64,000 nt of DNA, from assembly GCF_035975855.1 (NCBI RefSeq), contig NZ_CP109055.1, forward strand, positions 1,178,001 to 1,242,000, written 5' to 3'. Source of the stretch: Streptomyces sp. NBC_01304. GTDB lineage: Bacteria; Actinomycetota; Actinomycetes; Streptomycetales; Streptomycetaceae. The notes beneath the pieces are model-generated. The model made no database searches. It was not told the DNA's origin and worked only from the letters and a program-made list of their open reading frames with translations. The translations under genes and the position numbers were made by a program. How positions within the stretch are numbered: position 1 is the first letter of the stretch; every line of letters begins with the position of its first letter. Below are positions 52,207 through 61,996 of this stretch, piece by piece.

Positions 52207-52220
52207 GGAGCCCTCCGGTC

Positions 52221-52281
52221 CGGCTCACAAGTGCTGGAGCAGGGCGTCTGCCGGCGGCTCACAAGTGCTGGAGCAAGGCGT
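52221..52281. repeat. 27-bp direct repeat at the end of the LysR gene
   Basis: CGGCTCACAAGTGCTGGAGC and the next seven bases occur at 52221-52247 and again at 52255-52281 with one change. The second copy contains the LysR stop and last codons, so the gene end has been duplicated downstream. Confidence 0.85.
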
Positions 52282-53164
52282 GCAGCGCAGGATTGTCGTT
52301 GCTCCGGCGCCAGGCGAGCATCAGCTCGACCGGGGCGGGCGCGGTGAGCCGTACGTCCCGGAACACCACGCCCGCATAGCGCAGGCTGGCGGCGGTCTCG
52401 GGGACGAGGGCGATGCCCCAGCCGCCGTTGACCAGGGCGAGGATGCTGTGCACCTGGCTCAGGTACTGGGTGAAGACCGGGGTGATGCGGGCGGCGCGGA
52501 AGACGCTGATCAGCTGTTCGTGGAAGTAGCGCGCCTCGATCGGCGAGTACATCAGCACGTCCTGCCCGTCGAAGGCGGCGATGTCCAGCGGCTCCTGGCC
52601 CTCGGCGAGGGGGTGTCTGGCGGGCAGCGCCGCGACGAGCTTCTCCCTCGCGGCAATGCGGGACGCCAGATCGGGATCGGTCACCGGCGGCCGCACCAGG
52701 CCGAGGTCCAGGCTCGATTCGGCGAGCGCCTCGAACTGGTCGCGGGTGACCATCTCGCGCAGCACGATCTCGACGGCCGGCATGGCCAGGCGGGCCGTGT
52801 CCAGGAGCCGGTCGAGCATCGCGTACGCGCCCCCGGCGGTGAAGCCGATGGCGATGCTGCCCGCCTCGCCGGTGGACACCTGACGCACGGCGAGCGTGGC
52901 CTGCTCGGCCTGGCGCAGGATGCGCCGGGCCTCGTGCAGGAAGGCGCGGCCCGCGGGCGTCATCCGCACGGAACGGTTGGTGCGGTCGAAGAGCTGGACC
53001 CCCAAGTAGCCCTCCAGGAGCTGTATTTGGCGGCTCAGCGGTGGCTGGGTCATCTGCAGACGTTCGGCGGCCCGCCCGAAGTGGAGCTCTTCGGCGACCG
53101 CCACGAAGTTCGTCAGCTGGGCGAGCGTGAACAATGATGCCTTCCCGGTATCAGTGGATGCCAT
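52259..53164 (-). CDS. LysR-family regulator of the sugar-acid genes (301 aa)
   Basis: The N-terminal HTH is typical: [20 protein letters not shown], then [17 protein letters not shown] and [15 protein letters not shown]. The effector domain follows ([20 protein letters not shown]). It is divergent from kdgD with a 138-bp gap, so it is the likely regulator of kdgD and the dehydratase gene, with a sugar diacid or its product as effector (inferred). The ATG at 53164 is chosen. The 3' end is duplicated just downstream. Confidence 0.9.
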   Translation of the reverse strand: MASTDTGKASLFTLAQLTNFVAVAEELHFGRAAERLQMTQPPLSRQIQLLEGYLGVQLFDRTNRSVRMTPAGRAFLHEARRILRQAEQATLAVRQVSTGEAGSIAIGFTAGGAYAMLDRLLDTARLAMPAVEIVLREMVTRDQFEALAESSLDLGLVRPPVTDPDLASRIAAREKLVAALPARHPLAEGQEPLDIAAFDGQDVLMYSPIEARYFHEQLISVFRAARITPVFTQYLSQVHSILALVNGGWGIALVPETAASLRYAGVVFRDVRLTAPAPVELMLAWRRSNDNPALHALLQHL

Positions 53165-53302
53165 TTTCGTGTTGGACGGGAATCGCTGCGTGATCCTAGC
53201 CTCGGCAGCACGCCCACCGATACGGCGTTGACCGGTTCCCTCGCGAACATCCGCATCAACGCCCGTATCACTCGCCTTGCGCCGCTTGAGGAGTTCGAGA
53301 CC

Positions 53303-54217
53303 ATGTCGCAGTTTTCGCCCGAAGAGGTCGCGACGAAGCTGGGCAGCGGTCTGCTGTCCTTCCCCGTCACCCACTTCCACGACGACTTCTCCTTCGACGA
53401 GTCGGGCTACCGGGAGAACGTCGCCCACCTCAGCGGCTTCGCGCCCGCGGGCCTGTTCGCGGCCGGCGGGACCGGCGAGTTCTTCTCCCTCACCCAGGAG
53501 GAGGTCTCGCGGGTCGTCTCCGCCACGGTGCGCGAGGCTCCCGAGGGGCTGCCCGTGATCGCCCCCGCGGGCGGCGGCACCGCGACCGCAGTGGAACTCG
53601 CCCGGCAGGCCGAACTGGACGGCGCGCACGCCGTTCTGCTGCTGCCGCCGTATCTGACGGAGGCCTCCCAGGAGGGCCTGGCCGCACACGTGAAGGCGGT
53701 GTGCCGGGCGACGCGGCTCGGCGTGATCCTGTACAGCCGGGCCAACGCCGTCTACGACGAGACGACCGTCGCGGAAGTCGCCGAGTCCTGCCCGAACCTC
53801 ATCGGGTTCAAGGACGGCGTCGGCGACCTGGAGCTGATGACCCGCATCCACGCACGCCTGGGCGAGCGTCTGCTGTACGTGGGCGGGCTGCCCACCGCCG
53901 AGACCTTCGCCCTGCCCTATCTGGAGCTGGGCGTCACCACCTATTCGTCCGCCATCTTCAACTTCCTGCCGCGGTTCGCCCTCGACTTCTACGACGCCGT
54001 ACGCGGCCGCGACACCGCCGAGGTCCACCGGCGCCTGAACGAGTTCGTCCTGCCGTACTGCGCGATCCGCCGTCGCGTCCCCGGCTACGCGGTCGGCATC
54101 GTCAAGGCGGGCATGCGGGCGGTCGGGCGCTCCGCCGGTCCGGTACGCACCCCGCTCACCGACCTCACCGAGGTCGAGGTCGCCGAACTGGCCGACCTCG
54201 TCAAGAAGGTGTCCTGA
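53303..54217 (+). CDS. kdgD: 5-dehydro-4-deoxyglucarate dehydratase (304 aa)
   Basis: A DHDPS-fold enzyme, it dehydrates and decarboxylates 5-keto-4-deoxy-D-glucarate to alpha-ketoglutarate semialdehyde. Family features are [18 protein letters not shown] at the start, the [13 protein letters not shown] loop, [10 protein letters not shown] and the Schiff-base lysine in [11 protein letters not shown]. The strong opening motif separates it from the hydroxyproline deaminase at 37792. The ATG at 53303 is preceded by GAGGAG. The dehydratase gene that makes its substrate follows 53 bp later. Confidence 0.92.
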   Translation: MSQFSPEEVATKLGSGLLSFPVTHFHDDFSFDESGYRENVAHLSGFAPAGLFAAGGTGEFFSLTQEEVSRVVSATVREAPEGLPVIAPAGGGTATAVELARQAELDGAHAVLLLPPYLTEASQEGLAAHVKAVCRATRLGVILYSRANAVYDETTVAEVAESCPNLIGFKDGVGDLELMTRIHARLGERLLYVGGLPTAETFALPYLELGVTTYSSAIFNFLPRFALDFYDAVRGRDTAEVHRRLNEFVLPYCAIRRRVPGYAVGIVKAGMRAVGRSAGPVRTPLTDLTEVEVAELADLVKKVS

Positions 54218-54270
54218 CCCTCTCCCCGCGCCCCGCCCGCCCTCACCCCTCCCACCCCAAGGACAGAGCC

Positions 54271-55473
54271 ATGACCGCACTCCCCAGCGCCACGGACCGG
54301 CCGACCAACCCTGCGCTGCCCGCCGCCCTGCGCCCCGGCGCGGCCACGCTCGACACCATCGCCCGGGTCAGGCTCTCCTCCGTCGTCCTTCCGCTGGCCA
54401 CGCCGATCAGCGACGCGAAGGTGCTCACCGGTCGCCAGCGCCCCATGACCGAAGTGGCGTTCCTGTTCGCCGAGATCGCGACGAAGGGCGGCCACCACGG
54501 GATCGGCTTCAGCTACTCCAAGCGGGCCGGCGGGCCGGGCCAGTTCGCCCACGCACGTGAGATAGCCCCGGTCCTCATCGGTGAAGACCCCAGCGACATC
54601 GGCAAGTTGTGGGACAGGCTCGTCTGGGCCGGTGCCTCCGTCGGCCGCAGCGGGCTCGCCACGCAGGCCGTCGCCGCCTTCGACGTCGCCCTGTGGGACC
54701 TCAAGGCCAAGCGGGCCGGCCTGCCGCTCGCCAAGCTCCTCGGCGCCCACCGCGACTCGGTGCGCTGCTACAACACCTCGGGCGGCTTCCTGCACACGCC
54801 CACCCCCGAGGTCCTGGACAACGCGTCGGCCTCCCTCACCCACGGCATCGGCGGCATCAAGATCAAAGTCGGTCACCCCGACGGCAAGCAGGACCTGCGC
54901 CGCCTCACCGCGGTACGCGAGCACCTCGGCGACGACGTACCGCTGATGGTGGACGCCAACCAGCAGTGGGACCGGCCCACCGCACAGCGCATGGGCCGCG
55001 CCATGGAGGAGTTCGGGCTCACCTGGATCGAGGAGCCGCTCGACGCGTACGACGCGCAGGGCCATGCGGCGCTCGCCGCGAGCCTCGACACCCCGATCGC
55101 CACCGGCGAGATGCTGGCCAGCGTCGCCGAGCACTACGAGCTGATCCGTCAGGGCGCGGCCGACATCGTGCAGCCCGACGCCCCGCGCATCGGCGGCATC
55201 ACCCAGTTCCTCAAGCTCGCGGCCCTCGCCGACCACCATCACCTGCAACTGGCCCCGCACTTCGCGATGGAGATCCACCTGCATCTCGCGGCGGCCTACC
55301 CGCGCGAGCCCTGGGTGGAGCACTTCGACTGGCTCGAGCCGCTGTTCAACGAGCGCCTGGAGACCAGCGAGGGCCGGATGCACGTGCCTTCCCGACCCGG
55401 CCTCGGCTTCACCCTCAGCGATCAGGCGCGGGCCTGGACGAAGGACACCTTCGAGGTGGGGGCCCGCGGGTGA
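54271..55473 (+). CDS. Enolase-superfamily sugar-diacid dehydratase (400 aa)
   Basis: It is a mandelate-racemase-subgroup enzyme that dehydrates a hexaric acid such as galactarate, talarate or glucarate to the KdgD substrate. The catalytic set is visible in order: KIKVG (Lys pair), the metal ligands in MVDANQQW, WIEEPL and ATGEML, and the general-base His in LAPHFAMEIH. The capping domain opens with RVRLSSVVLPLATPISDAK. The pattern looks closest to L-talarate/galactarate dehydratase, but the exact diacid is not certain. The ATG at 54271 is used. It is convergent with the lipoprotein gene, four bases away. Confidence 0.88.
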   Translation: MTALPSATDRPTNPALPAALRPGAATLDTIARVRLSSVVLPLATPISDAKVLTGRQRPMTEVAFLFAEIATKGGHHGIGFSYSKRAGGPGQFAHAREIAPVLIGEDPSDIGKLWDRLVWAGASVGRSGLATQAVAAFDVALWDLKAKRAGLPLAKLLGAHRDSVRCYNTSGGFLHTPTPEVLDNASASLTHGIGGIKIKVGHPDGKQDLRRLTAVREHLGDDVPLMVDANQQWDRPTAQRMGRAMEEFGLTWIEEPLDAYDAQGHAALAASLDTPIATGEMLASVAEHYELIRQGAADIVQPDAPRIGGITQFLKLAALADHHHLQLAPHFAMEIHLHLAAAYPREPWVEHFDWLEPLFNERLETSEGRMHVPSRPGLGFTLSDQARAWTKDTFEVGARG

Positions 55474-55477
55474 CCGG

Positions 55478-56359
55478 TCAGCCGGGCAGGCTGGTCACGC
55501 TGTCAACCTTCAGGACTACCGGCAGAGCACCCGCCCGCAGGAAGGCGGCCAGTTCCTCGGCCGACTGCTGGGTGAAGTTGCCGGAGATCTCGGCCTCTCC
55601 TTGGGTGAGCGGCTGGCTTACGGACGGCGCGGACAGCACCTCGCCGTCCAGCACGATCGCGAACTGGTTGGCGGGCGGCTGCTGGGCGGCCAGGCGGGCG
55701 GTGACGTCGGCGAACTTCTTCGTGCCCTTCGACGTGAACGTCAGGTTCACCTTCCAGGTCGTGATGTTGGAGTCGAACTTCGCGTCCGCGTCGGCCACAT
55801 CGGTGCCGGCCACGGCAACCGGCCCCAGCCCGTACTCCATGTGGTCGTCCCTTCCACATGCGCCGAGCGGCTTCGACGCCGGGGCCGTTGCCGGCCTGCA
55901 CCGCTCCCCCGACTCCTGCGGTGTGACGGACTCGACGGGGCGGAAGTCCAGCTGGGCCGTCTGAGCCAGCGCCACCAGCTGTTCTTCGCGCTTCCCCGGG
56001 GCGGTGGCGACGATGTCGTTGCCGGCCACCTCGATGCGTACGCCGTCGATCTTCAGGGCCTCGGCACGCCGCCGCATCAGATCGACGGTCTGCTCCAACT
56101 CGGCCTTGGTCTGCGGCCGATCGGTGCTGTAGGTGACGGAGGTCAGGCCGCCCTTCGAGGAGCCCCCCGAGGAGTCTCCTGAGGAGTCCCCCGACGATGC
56201 GGCGCCGGACTTGCTCCCGGCCGGGAAGGGCAACTTGTCCTGCCCCTTCGGCTCGTCCGACGAGGACCCACCGCACGCGGTCAGCGTGAGCCCCGCGGCG
56301 AGAACGGCAGCCGGCACGACCAGCCGTGCGCGGCGAAGACGGCGTCCCTGTGTACTCAC
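55478..56359 (-). CDS. Lipoprotein with a SecD-like P1 head domain (293 aa)
   Basis: The signal ends in the lipobox LTAC with Cys29, followed by a Ser/Gly-rich linker of about 45 residues. The folded part resembles the periplasmic P1 head of SecD: LEQTVDLMRRRAEALKIDGV with ATAPG, and the C-terminal ISGNFTQQSAEELAAFLRAGALPVVLKV is very close to the SecD block before its first loop helix. Here it is a free extracytoplasmic lipoprotein with no membrane helices of its own. Its job is unknown; helping the Sec export machinery is one guess. Confidence 0.82.
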   Translation of the reverse strand: MSTQGRRLRRARLVVPAAVLAAGLTLTACGGSSSDEPKGQDKLPFPAGSKSGAASSGDSSGDSSGGSSKGGLTSVTYSTDRPQTKAELEQTVDLMRRRAEALKIDGVRIEVAGNDIVATAPGKREEQLVALAQTAQLDFRPVESVTPQESGERCRPATAPASKPLGACGRDDHMEYGLGPVAVAGTDVADADAKFDSNITTWKVNLTFTSKGTKKFADVTARLAAQQPPANQFAIVLDGEVLSAPSVSQPLTQGEAEISGNFTQQSAEELAAFLRAGALPVVLKVDSVTSLPG

Positions 56360-56425
56360 ATGCTCCCCCGATCACCGAAATCCCGGCGAGTGCCGGCCCC
56401 TCCCCCAAGGGTTCCACGACGGCGA

Positions 56426-56848
56426 CTACCCCGGTGGCGGAACCGGAACATGCACGACCTCTTCGTGCCCTTCCCAGCTGAATCTGAGGCGTGAGGGGCG
56501 GGACCCGTTGAGGGTGAAGACCCGGGAATCGCCGGGGTGCAGGACGTCACCCACCGGTTCACGCCATCGGACGAGTGCCACGTCGTCGGCGGCCAGGGCC
56601 GGCGCGAGGGCGGGAGCCGTGCCTCCGTTCGTCAGCCGGTACGTGCCGGACCCCAGACGACTGATCGCCAGGGCGACCCGCGGCTGCGCGGCCCGCCGAT
56701 GGAACTCGAGGGCGTCGGCGGCGGTCTGGGCGGAGCGGGTCGAGGCATCGGCGGACCGCTTGCTCTGCAGCAACGCCAAACAGCTGATCACGAGAGCCAA
56801 CGCGGATGCCCCGACGGCTGCCCATGCCGGTACGGTTCCCCATTCCAT
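56426..56848 (-). CDS. Single-pass membrane hypothetical protein (140 aa)
   Basis: One N-terminal transmembrane helix (AWAAVGASALALVISCLALLQS) precedes a short helical linker and a small beta-rich domain (RLGSGTYRLTNGGTAPALAPAL). This topology is common in Streptomyces proteins of unknown role. The ATG at 56848 begins just before the helix. It is divergent from the DUF1801 gene and lies 66 bp upstream of the lipoprotein gene on the same strand. I cannot assign a function. Confidence 0.72.
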   Translation of the reverse strand: MEWGTVPAWAAVGASALALVISCLALLQSKRSADASTRSAQTAADALEFHRRAAQPRVALAISRLGSGTYRLTNGGTAPALAPALAADDVALVRWREPVGDVLHPGDSRVFTLNGSRPSRLRFSWEGHEEVVHVPVPPPG

Positions 56849-56943
56849 GCCCAGACCGTAGCGGCCTCGTCACCGCCTGCCCATGCCGCACACTGGCAGA
56901 TATAGGGACATCCCGCCGCCGACCGCGAAGAGGACCACACACG

Positions 56944-57324
56944 ATGACGAACCAGAGCGACAAGGTCGACCAGCTCATGGAGAAGGTCGATCACCCGCAG
57001 AAGGAAGCCGTCGAGTACCTGCGCTCCGCCATCCTTCAGGCCGACCCGAAGATCACCGAGCAGGTGAAGTGGAACGCGCCGAGCTTCTGCTACGACGGCG
57101 TCGACCGGGTGACCTTCCAGCTGAAGTCCACGGACATCCAGCTCATCCTCCACCGGGGAGCCAAGGTGAAGGACGACACCGGGACCTTCTCCTTCGTCGA
57201 CGACACCGGCCTGATGCAGTGGCGCTCAAGCGACCGGGCCGTGGTCACGTTCAAGGACCTCGACGACATCAAGGAGAGCGAGCCGGCCTTCATCGCTCTG
57301 GTCAAGCGCTGGGTCAAGGCATGA
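56944..57324 (+). CDS. DUF1801 family protein (126 aa)
   Basis: A small soluble YdhG/YjbR-like alpha/beta protein. The family pattern is VEYLRSAILQADPKITEQVKWNAPSFCYDG in parts, followed by a strand-rich end with the RAVVTFKDLDDI block. There is no catalytic motif known for the family. The ATG at 56944 is used. It stands alone between two minus-strand genes. Confidence 0.88.
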   Translation: MTNQSDKVDQLMEKVDHPQKEAVEYLRSAILQADPKITEQVKWNAPSFCYDGVDRVTFQLKSTDIQLILHRGAKVKDDTGTFSFVDDTGLMQWRSSDRAVVTFKDLDDIKESEPAFIALVKRWVKA

Positions 57325-57377
57325 CGCCTGCCGTGGGCCGGTGACGCGCCGAACATGGGCGGTACCGCCGACGCGGG

Positions 57378-58769
57378 TCAGCCCGTCACCGTGAACCAGG
57401 TCGCCCGCGCCTTCTTCCACTCGGCGTGGGTGAGGTCCTTGGCGGCCGTGCCGTCGCCGTACAGGTCGGCGGAGCCGCTGTCGGTGAGCAGCTGGGCGCG
57501 GGCGCCCGGGGCCGTCAGGTCGGGGACGTCGACGACGGCCTCCCAGCCGCCCGGGTCGGCGGTCGGCAGGTCCATCCGCTTGACCGGGGCGTGGCCCGCG
57601 ATGCCGTCCCACGCGTAGAGGGCGTAGGGGTCGGAGTTGTCATCGGCGGCCCAGGACCCGGCCACGATCAGGTACTGGTCGGCGGCGTTCTTGCGGATGT
57701 CGCGGATGCTCAGCCCACCGAGGTCCAGTTCGACGGGGGTGCCGAAGGTCGCCTTGGCACCGGTGACGACCTTGTCGATGTTGGTGATCGGGACGAGCAG
57801 TGCCCTGCCGCCAGGCACGGCCGGGGCCAGCGGCGCGCGGAAGCCGAGGTAGGCGGTGGTGGTCGAGCCCGGTGCGAACTCGAGGCCCTCCACGTTGAAC
57901 CCGTCGATCTGCTTGGGCACCTGGCCGTCGGCCGAGCCCTTCTCGAAGCCGTACCGGCCGCCCGCCGCGACGTCCCAGGCGATCAGGTCGTCCCGGAGCT
58001 TCTTGTACGCGCCCCCGTACGTGAGCACCGTGGCCGCGCCGCTGCCGCTGACCTTGGTGGTGAACAGGGTGTTGCGGGCGGCCTTGTACTCGCCGTCCTT
58101 GTTGTTGCCGAGCGACGCGGTCCAGTAGATAGTGTCGCCGACGCGGGCGGCGCCCTCGATGTCGACCTCCTTGGTGACGCCGAGCTGGGAGCTGAAGTCC
58201 CAGGTCTTCACGGGCGCGCCGGACGCCGAACGGTCGTACAGGCGCAGCACGTTGGACTCGTCGTCGGCCACCACGACGTGCCCGCCGCCGACGTCGACCG
58301 CGGCGGAGGCGTCGCTGGAGCCGGTGAAGTAGCGGCTGTCCTGGCCCTGCTGCACGGCGGCGGACGCGGCGTAGTGCAGCGTCCTGGTGGCGGTCGCGCC
58401 GTTCACGCCGGTGACCTTCAAGGTCAGATCGGTGTAGCCCTGACCGCGCGCCGAGACCGCGATCCGACGGGTGGGGCCCGTGCCGGTGACGGCCACGTCG
58501 CCGGTGCCGGCCACGGAGGACTTGGTGCTCGCCGTGGCGCTCACGGTGAGCGCGGAGGCTTCGGCGCCGCTCTGCGCGACGGTCGCGGTCACCGTCGGGT
58601 CTCCGCTCGCGCCGACCGCTCCGGACAGGTACTCCGCCGACAGCGAGATCGTCGGCGTGCCGTAACTCGCGCTCTGCGCGGGGGTGCCCATCGTCATGAA
58701 TGCGAGCGTAAGGGCGATACCGGTCACGGCAAGGCCTCTGCGGCCTCGGGGGGAAACATGGTCCTGCAC
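57378..58769 (-). CDS. Secreted DUF3616-like beta-propeller protein (463 aa)
   Basis: A signal peptide (GLAVTGIALTLAFMTMGTPAQSA) precedes an Ig-like region of about 90 residues (TVTATVAQSGAEASALTVSA) and then a domain with DVGGGHVVVADDESNVLRLY, EVDIEGAARVGDTIYW, NVEGLEFAPG and ITNIDKV that resembles the DUF3616 family of predicted propellers. The function is unknown; extracellular binding is possible. The GTG at 58769 has GGAGAGG. It lies downstream of the mannosidase gene on the same strand beyond a terminator. Confidence 0.75.
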   Translation of the reverse strand: MQDHVSPRGRRGLAVTGIALTLAFMTMGTPAQSASYGTPTISLSAEYLSGAVGASGDPTVTATVAQSGAEASALTVSATASTKSSVAGTGDVAVTGTGPTRRIAVSARGQGYTDLTLKVTGVNGATATRTLHYAASAAVQQGQDSRYFTGSSDASAAVDVGGGHVVVADDESNVLRLYDRSASGAPVKTWDFSSQLGVTKEVDIEGAARVGDTIYWTASLGNNKDGEYKAARNTLFTTKVSGSGAATVLTYGGAYKKLRDDLIAWDVAAGGRYGFEKGSADGQVPKQIDGFNVEGLEFAPGSTTTAYLGFRAPLAPAVPGGRALLVPITNIDKVVTGAKATFGTPVELDLGGLSIRDIRKNAADQYLIVAGSWAADDNSDPYALYAWDGIAGHAPVKRMDLPTADPGGWEAVVDVPDLTAPGARAQLLTDSGSADLYGDGTAAKDLTHAEWKKARATWFTVTG

Positions 58770-58862
58770 TGGGGGCCTCTCCTCGGCGTCGTGTCGACGA
58801 GAAGGCTGTGCGGGGCACGCCAACTGCGGGGGCCCGCCGTACGTACGCCCGGTGAACAGCGG

Positions 58863-58900
58863 CGTACGGCCCCGGTACGCAGGACGCCCGGGGCCGTACG
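58863..58900 (-). terminator. Terminator hairpin after the GH38 gene
   Basis: A perfect 13-bp stem (CGTACGGCCCCGG at 58863-58875 with 58888-58900) and a 12-base loop lie 18 bp after the mannosidase stop on the minus strand. Confidence 0.8.
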
Positions 58901-58917
58901 TTCCGCGAAGGGGCCCG

Positions 58918-61900
58918 TTACCTCGTCAGCCGCAGCGTCACCAGCTCGAACGGCCGCAGGCTCAACTCGACCGCCCCGTCCACCACTTCATGGGCGGGCG
59001 CCTCGGCGAGCGGACGTTCCAGGAGGTCCGTGGCGACCACGGAGGTCGCCGGGAAGCCGAGCCGCAGCGAGGTCCTGGCGCGACCGCCGCCCGCCTCGTA
59101 GAGACGTACGACCACATCGCCCGATCCGTCGTCGGCCAGCTTGACCGCGCTGATCGCGACCGCGTCGCTGTCCACGCCGGCCAGCGCGGCGACCTCCGCG
59201 TCGCCCGCGATCCGGCGCTCGGGCAGGTTGATGCGGAAGCCCTCGCGGACCGCGTCGACGACGGACGCGCCGGGCGCCAGGGCGTAGCGGAAGCGGTGTA
59301 TGCCCTGGTCGGTCTCCGGGTCGGGGAAGCGCGGGGCGCGCAGCAGGGAGAGGCGGACCGTGGTGGTCGTGCCCGAGTCCGAGGGCCGGACCGCGCGGGT
59401 CACGTCGTGGCCGTACGTCGAGTCGTTGACCAGGGCCACGCCCCAGCCCGGCTCGGCCAGGTGCAGGAAGCGGTGGTTGCAGGCCTCGAACTTGGCCGCC
59501 TCCCAGCTGGTGTTGGTGTGGGTCGGCCGGTAGAAGTGGCCGAACTGGGTCTCGGCGGCATACCGGTCGGCGTGGAGGTCGACGGGGAAGGCGGCCTTGA
59601 GGAACTTCTCCGTCTCGTGCCAGTCGACCTCGGTATCGATGTCGAGGCGCTTGTCGCCCGCGCCGAGGGTGAGCACCTGGGTGGCGCGGGATGCGCCGAA
59701 GGAGCGTACGACCTCGATGGAGACGGCGGACGGGGACTCGGCGGCGACGGTGACCGAGTCGGCGTCCGTCAGGTCGGTGACGACGTTGCGGTAGAACTCG
59801 TCGACGTCCCACGCGTCCCACATGTTCGGGAAGTCCGGGTGGATCTGCAGCAGGTTCGCGGCCCCGCCGGGGGCGATCGTCTCGCGGTCGTGCTCGATGT
59901 CGTACGCCGAGACCACCAGGCCCCGCTCGTCGATCTCGATCCGCAGCAGGCCGTTGTCGAGTACGTGGCCGCCGCCGGGCCGCGCCGCCAGGGTGACCTC
60001 ACCGGTGACCGTGGCCCGACCCGCGCCGCCCGGCGCGATGCCGGAGCGGGTGTGTGCCGCGGAGTTGAACACGATCTCGTTGCCCGCCGCGGGATCGCCG
60101 GCGAGAGCTGTCTGCGCCGCGGCGATGATCCCGTTGAGCTCGGCCGCCACCGCCGCGTACGTCTTCTCCGCCTCGCGGTGCACCCAGGCGATGGAGGAGC
60201 CGGGCAGGATGTCGTGGAACTGGTGGAGCAGGACGGTCTTCCAGATGCGGTCCAACTCGGCGTACGGGTAAGGGAATCCGGCCCGTACGGCGGCCGTCGC
60301 GGCCCAGAGTTCCGCCTCGCGCAGGAGGTGCTCGGAGCGGCGGTTGCCCTGCTTGGTCTTGGCCTGGCTGGTGAGGGTCGCGCGGTGCAACTCCAGGTAG
60401 AGCTCGCCGACCCAGACCGGCGGCTCGGGGTATTCGGCCTCGGCCTTCGCGAAGAAGTCGGCCGGGGTCTCCCAGACGACCTTCGCCGAGCCTTCGAGGT
60501 CCCTGAGGCGACGGGCCTTGGCGATCATCTCGCGGGTGGTGCCGCCACCGCCGTCGCCCCAGCCGGTCGGCGCGAGGGAGTGCTTGGCGACGCCCTTGTC
60601 CTTGAAGTTCTTTGCCGCATGGGCGATTTCACGGCCCAGCATGGAGCAGTTGTAGGTGTCGACCGGCGGGAAGTGCGTGAAGATCCGCGTCCCGTCGATG
60701 CCCTCCCAGTTGAAGGTGTGGTGCGGGAACTTGTTGATCTGCGACCAGGAGATCTTCTGGGTGAGCAGCCACTTGGACCCGGCGGCCTTGATGATCTGCG
60801 GCAGTCCGGCGGCGAAGCCGAAGGTGTCGGGCAGCCAGGCCTCGTCGTTCTCGATGCCGAACTCGTCGAGGAAGAACCGCTTGCCGTGCACGAACTGGCG
60901 GGCCATCGCCTCCGAGCCCGGCATGTTCGTGTCCGACTCGACCCACATGCCGCCCGCGGGGACGAAGCGGCCCTCGGCGACGGCCTTCTTGACCTTGGCG
61001 TACACCTCGGGGCGGTGCTCCTTGATCCAGGCGTACTGCTGGGCCTGGGACATGGTGTAGATGAACTCCGGCTCGTCCTCCAGGAGCGAGGTCATGTTCG
61101 ACGTCGTACGCGCCACCTTGCGCACCGTCTCGCGCAGCGGCCACAGCCAGGCGGAGTCGATGTGGGCGTGCCCGATGGCGCTGATGCGGTGCGCGGAGGC
61201 GTCGGCGGGCGCCTTCAGCACCTCGACGAGCTCCGCGCGCGCCCTGGCCGCAGTGCCGTTCACGTCCTGCAGGTCGACGGCGTCGAGGCAGCGGTTGACC
61301 GCGCGCAGCAGCTCCCAGCGCCGGCCGCCCTCGACCGGCAGCTCCGCCATGAGCTCGCCGACGACCTCCAGGTCGGCGATGAGCTCCCACACCTCACGGT
61401 CGAAGACCGCGAGGTCCATGCGCTCCAGGCGGTACTGCGGCGCGTCGCCCGCGGTCTCCTTGTCGCCCAGCTGCGTCGGCTGGAAGGGCTTGTAGTCCAG
61501 GAGCACCGGGTTGGACGCGGACTCAAGGTGCCATTCGACGCGCTCCCCGCCGCTCACCGGGTCACCCACGCGTACCCACTGATTGCGCGGGTTGATCGCC
61601 TTCAGCGGCTCGCCCTCGGGCGTGTAGACCAGCGCCTCGCACTGGAAGCCCGGCATGTTCTCGTCGAAGCCCAGGTCGAGGATGGCCTCCACGGTCTTGC
61701 CGGCCCACTCGGCCGGCACCTCGCCGGTGACCTTGAACCAGGTCGTTCCCCACGGAGCCCCCCACGCCTCGCCGACCTTGACCGGCGTGTGCGTCGCGGC
61801 GAGGCCTTCGGCCACCGGGACCGGTTCGCCGGGGGCGACCCAGGCCTCGACCTGCAGGGGTATCGACGCGGGGTACACGGCCGGGCGGATGCGCTCGTCG

Positions 61901-61947
61901 AGTACGCGCTTGAGGCGGGCTTCGACGAGGGCGCGGTCGTCGTGCAT
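58918..61947 (-). CDS. GH38 alpha-mannosidase (1009 aa)
   Basis: This zinc-dependent retaining alpha-mannosidase trims mannose from N-glycan-type oligosaccharides. Zinc ligands lie in ISAIGHAHIDSAWLWPLRET, and the nucleophile Asp lies in VESDTNMPGSEAMARQF. The WLPDTFGFAAGLPQII and HQFHDILPGSSI blocks are also typical. The C-terminal half is the usual beta-sandwich. There is no signal peptide, so it acts in the cytoplasm on imported sugars. The ATG at 61947 is chosen. It lies 49 bp after the exported GH85 gene, so the pair forms a likely operon. Confidence 0.95.
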   Translation of the reverse strand: MHDDRALVEARLKRVLDERIRPAVYPASIPLQVEAWVAPGEPVPVAEGLAATHTPVKVGEAWGAPWGTTWFKVTGEVPAEWAGKTVEAILDLGFDENMPGFQCEALVYTPEGEPLKAINPRNQWVRVGDPVSGGERVEWHLESASNPVLLDYKPFQPTQLGDKETAGDAPQYRLERMDLAVFDREVWELIADLEVVGELMAELPVEGGRRWELLRAVNRCLDAVDLQDVNGTAARARAELVEVLKAPADASAHRISAIGHAHIDSAWLWPLRETVRKVARTTSNMTSLLEDEPEFIYTMSQAQQYAWIKEHRPEVYAKVKKAVAEGRFVPAGGMWVESDTNMPGSEAMARQFVHGKRFFLDEFGIENDEAWLPDTFGFAAGLPQIIKAAGSKWLLTQKISWSQINKFPHHTFNWEGIDGTRIFTHFPPVDTYNCSMLGREIAHAAKNFKDKGVAKHSLAPTGWGDGGGGTTREMIAKARRLRDLEGSAKVVWETPADFFAKAEAEYPEPPVWVGELYLELHRATLTSQAKTKQGNRRSEHLLREAELWAATAAVRAGFPYPYAELDRIWKTVLLHQFHDILPGSSIAWVHREAEKTYAAVAAELNGIIAAAQTALAGDPAAGNEIVFNSAAHTRSGIAPGGAGRATVTGEVTLAARPGGGHVLDNGLLRIEIDERGLVVSAYDIEHDRETIAPGGAANLLQIHPDFPNMWDAWDVDEFYRNVVTDLTDADSVTVAAESPSAVSIEVVRSFGASRATQVLTLGAGDKRLDIDTEVDWHETEKFLKAAFPVDLHADRYAAETQFGHFYRPTHTNTSWEAAKFEACNHRFLHLAEPGWGVALVNDSTYGHDVTRAVRPSDSGTTTTVRLSLLRAPRFPDPETDQGIHRFRYALAPGASVVDAVREGFRINLPERRIAGDAEVAALAGVDSDAVAISAVKLADDGSGDVVVRLYEAGGGRARTSLRLGFPATSVVATDLLERPLAEAPAHEVVDGAVELSLRPFELVTLRLTR

Positions 61948-61996
61948 GAGGGGCTCCGTATCTGAGGTTCGGACGGGTGGTGCTACCAGGGCAGTG

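Noticed and set aside
58684..61965. A 1093-codon open frame on the plus strand opposite the GH38 gene.
   Set aside because: It is the antisense shadow of a clear mannosidase gene; its translation has no domain signature and is a typical artefact of high GC content.
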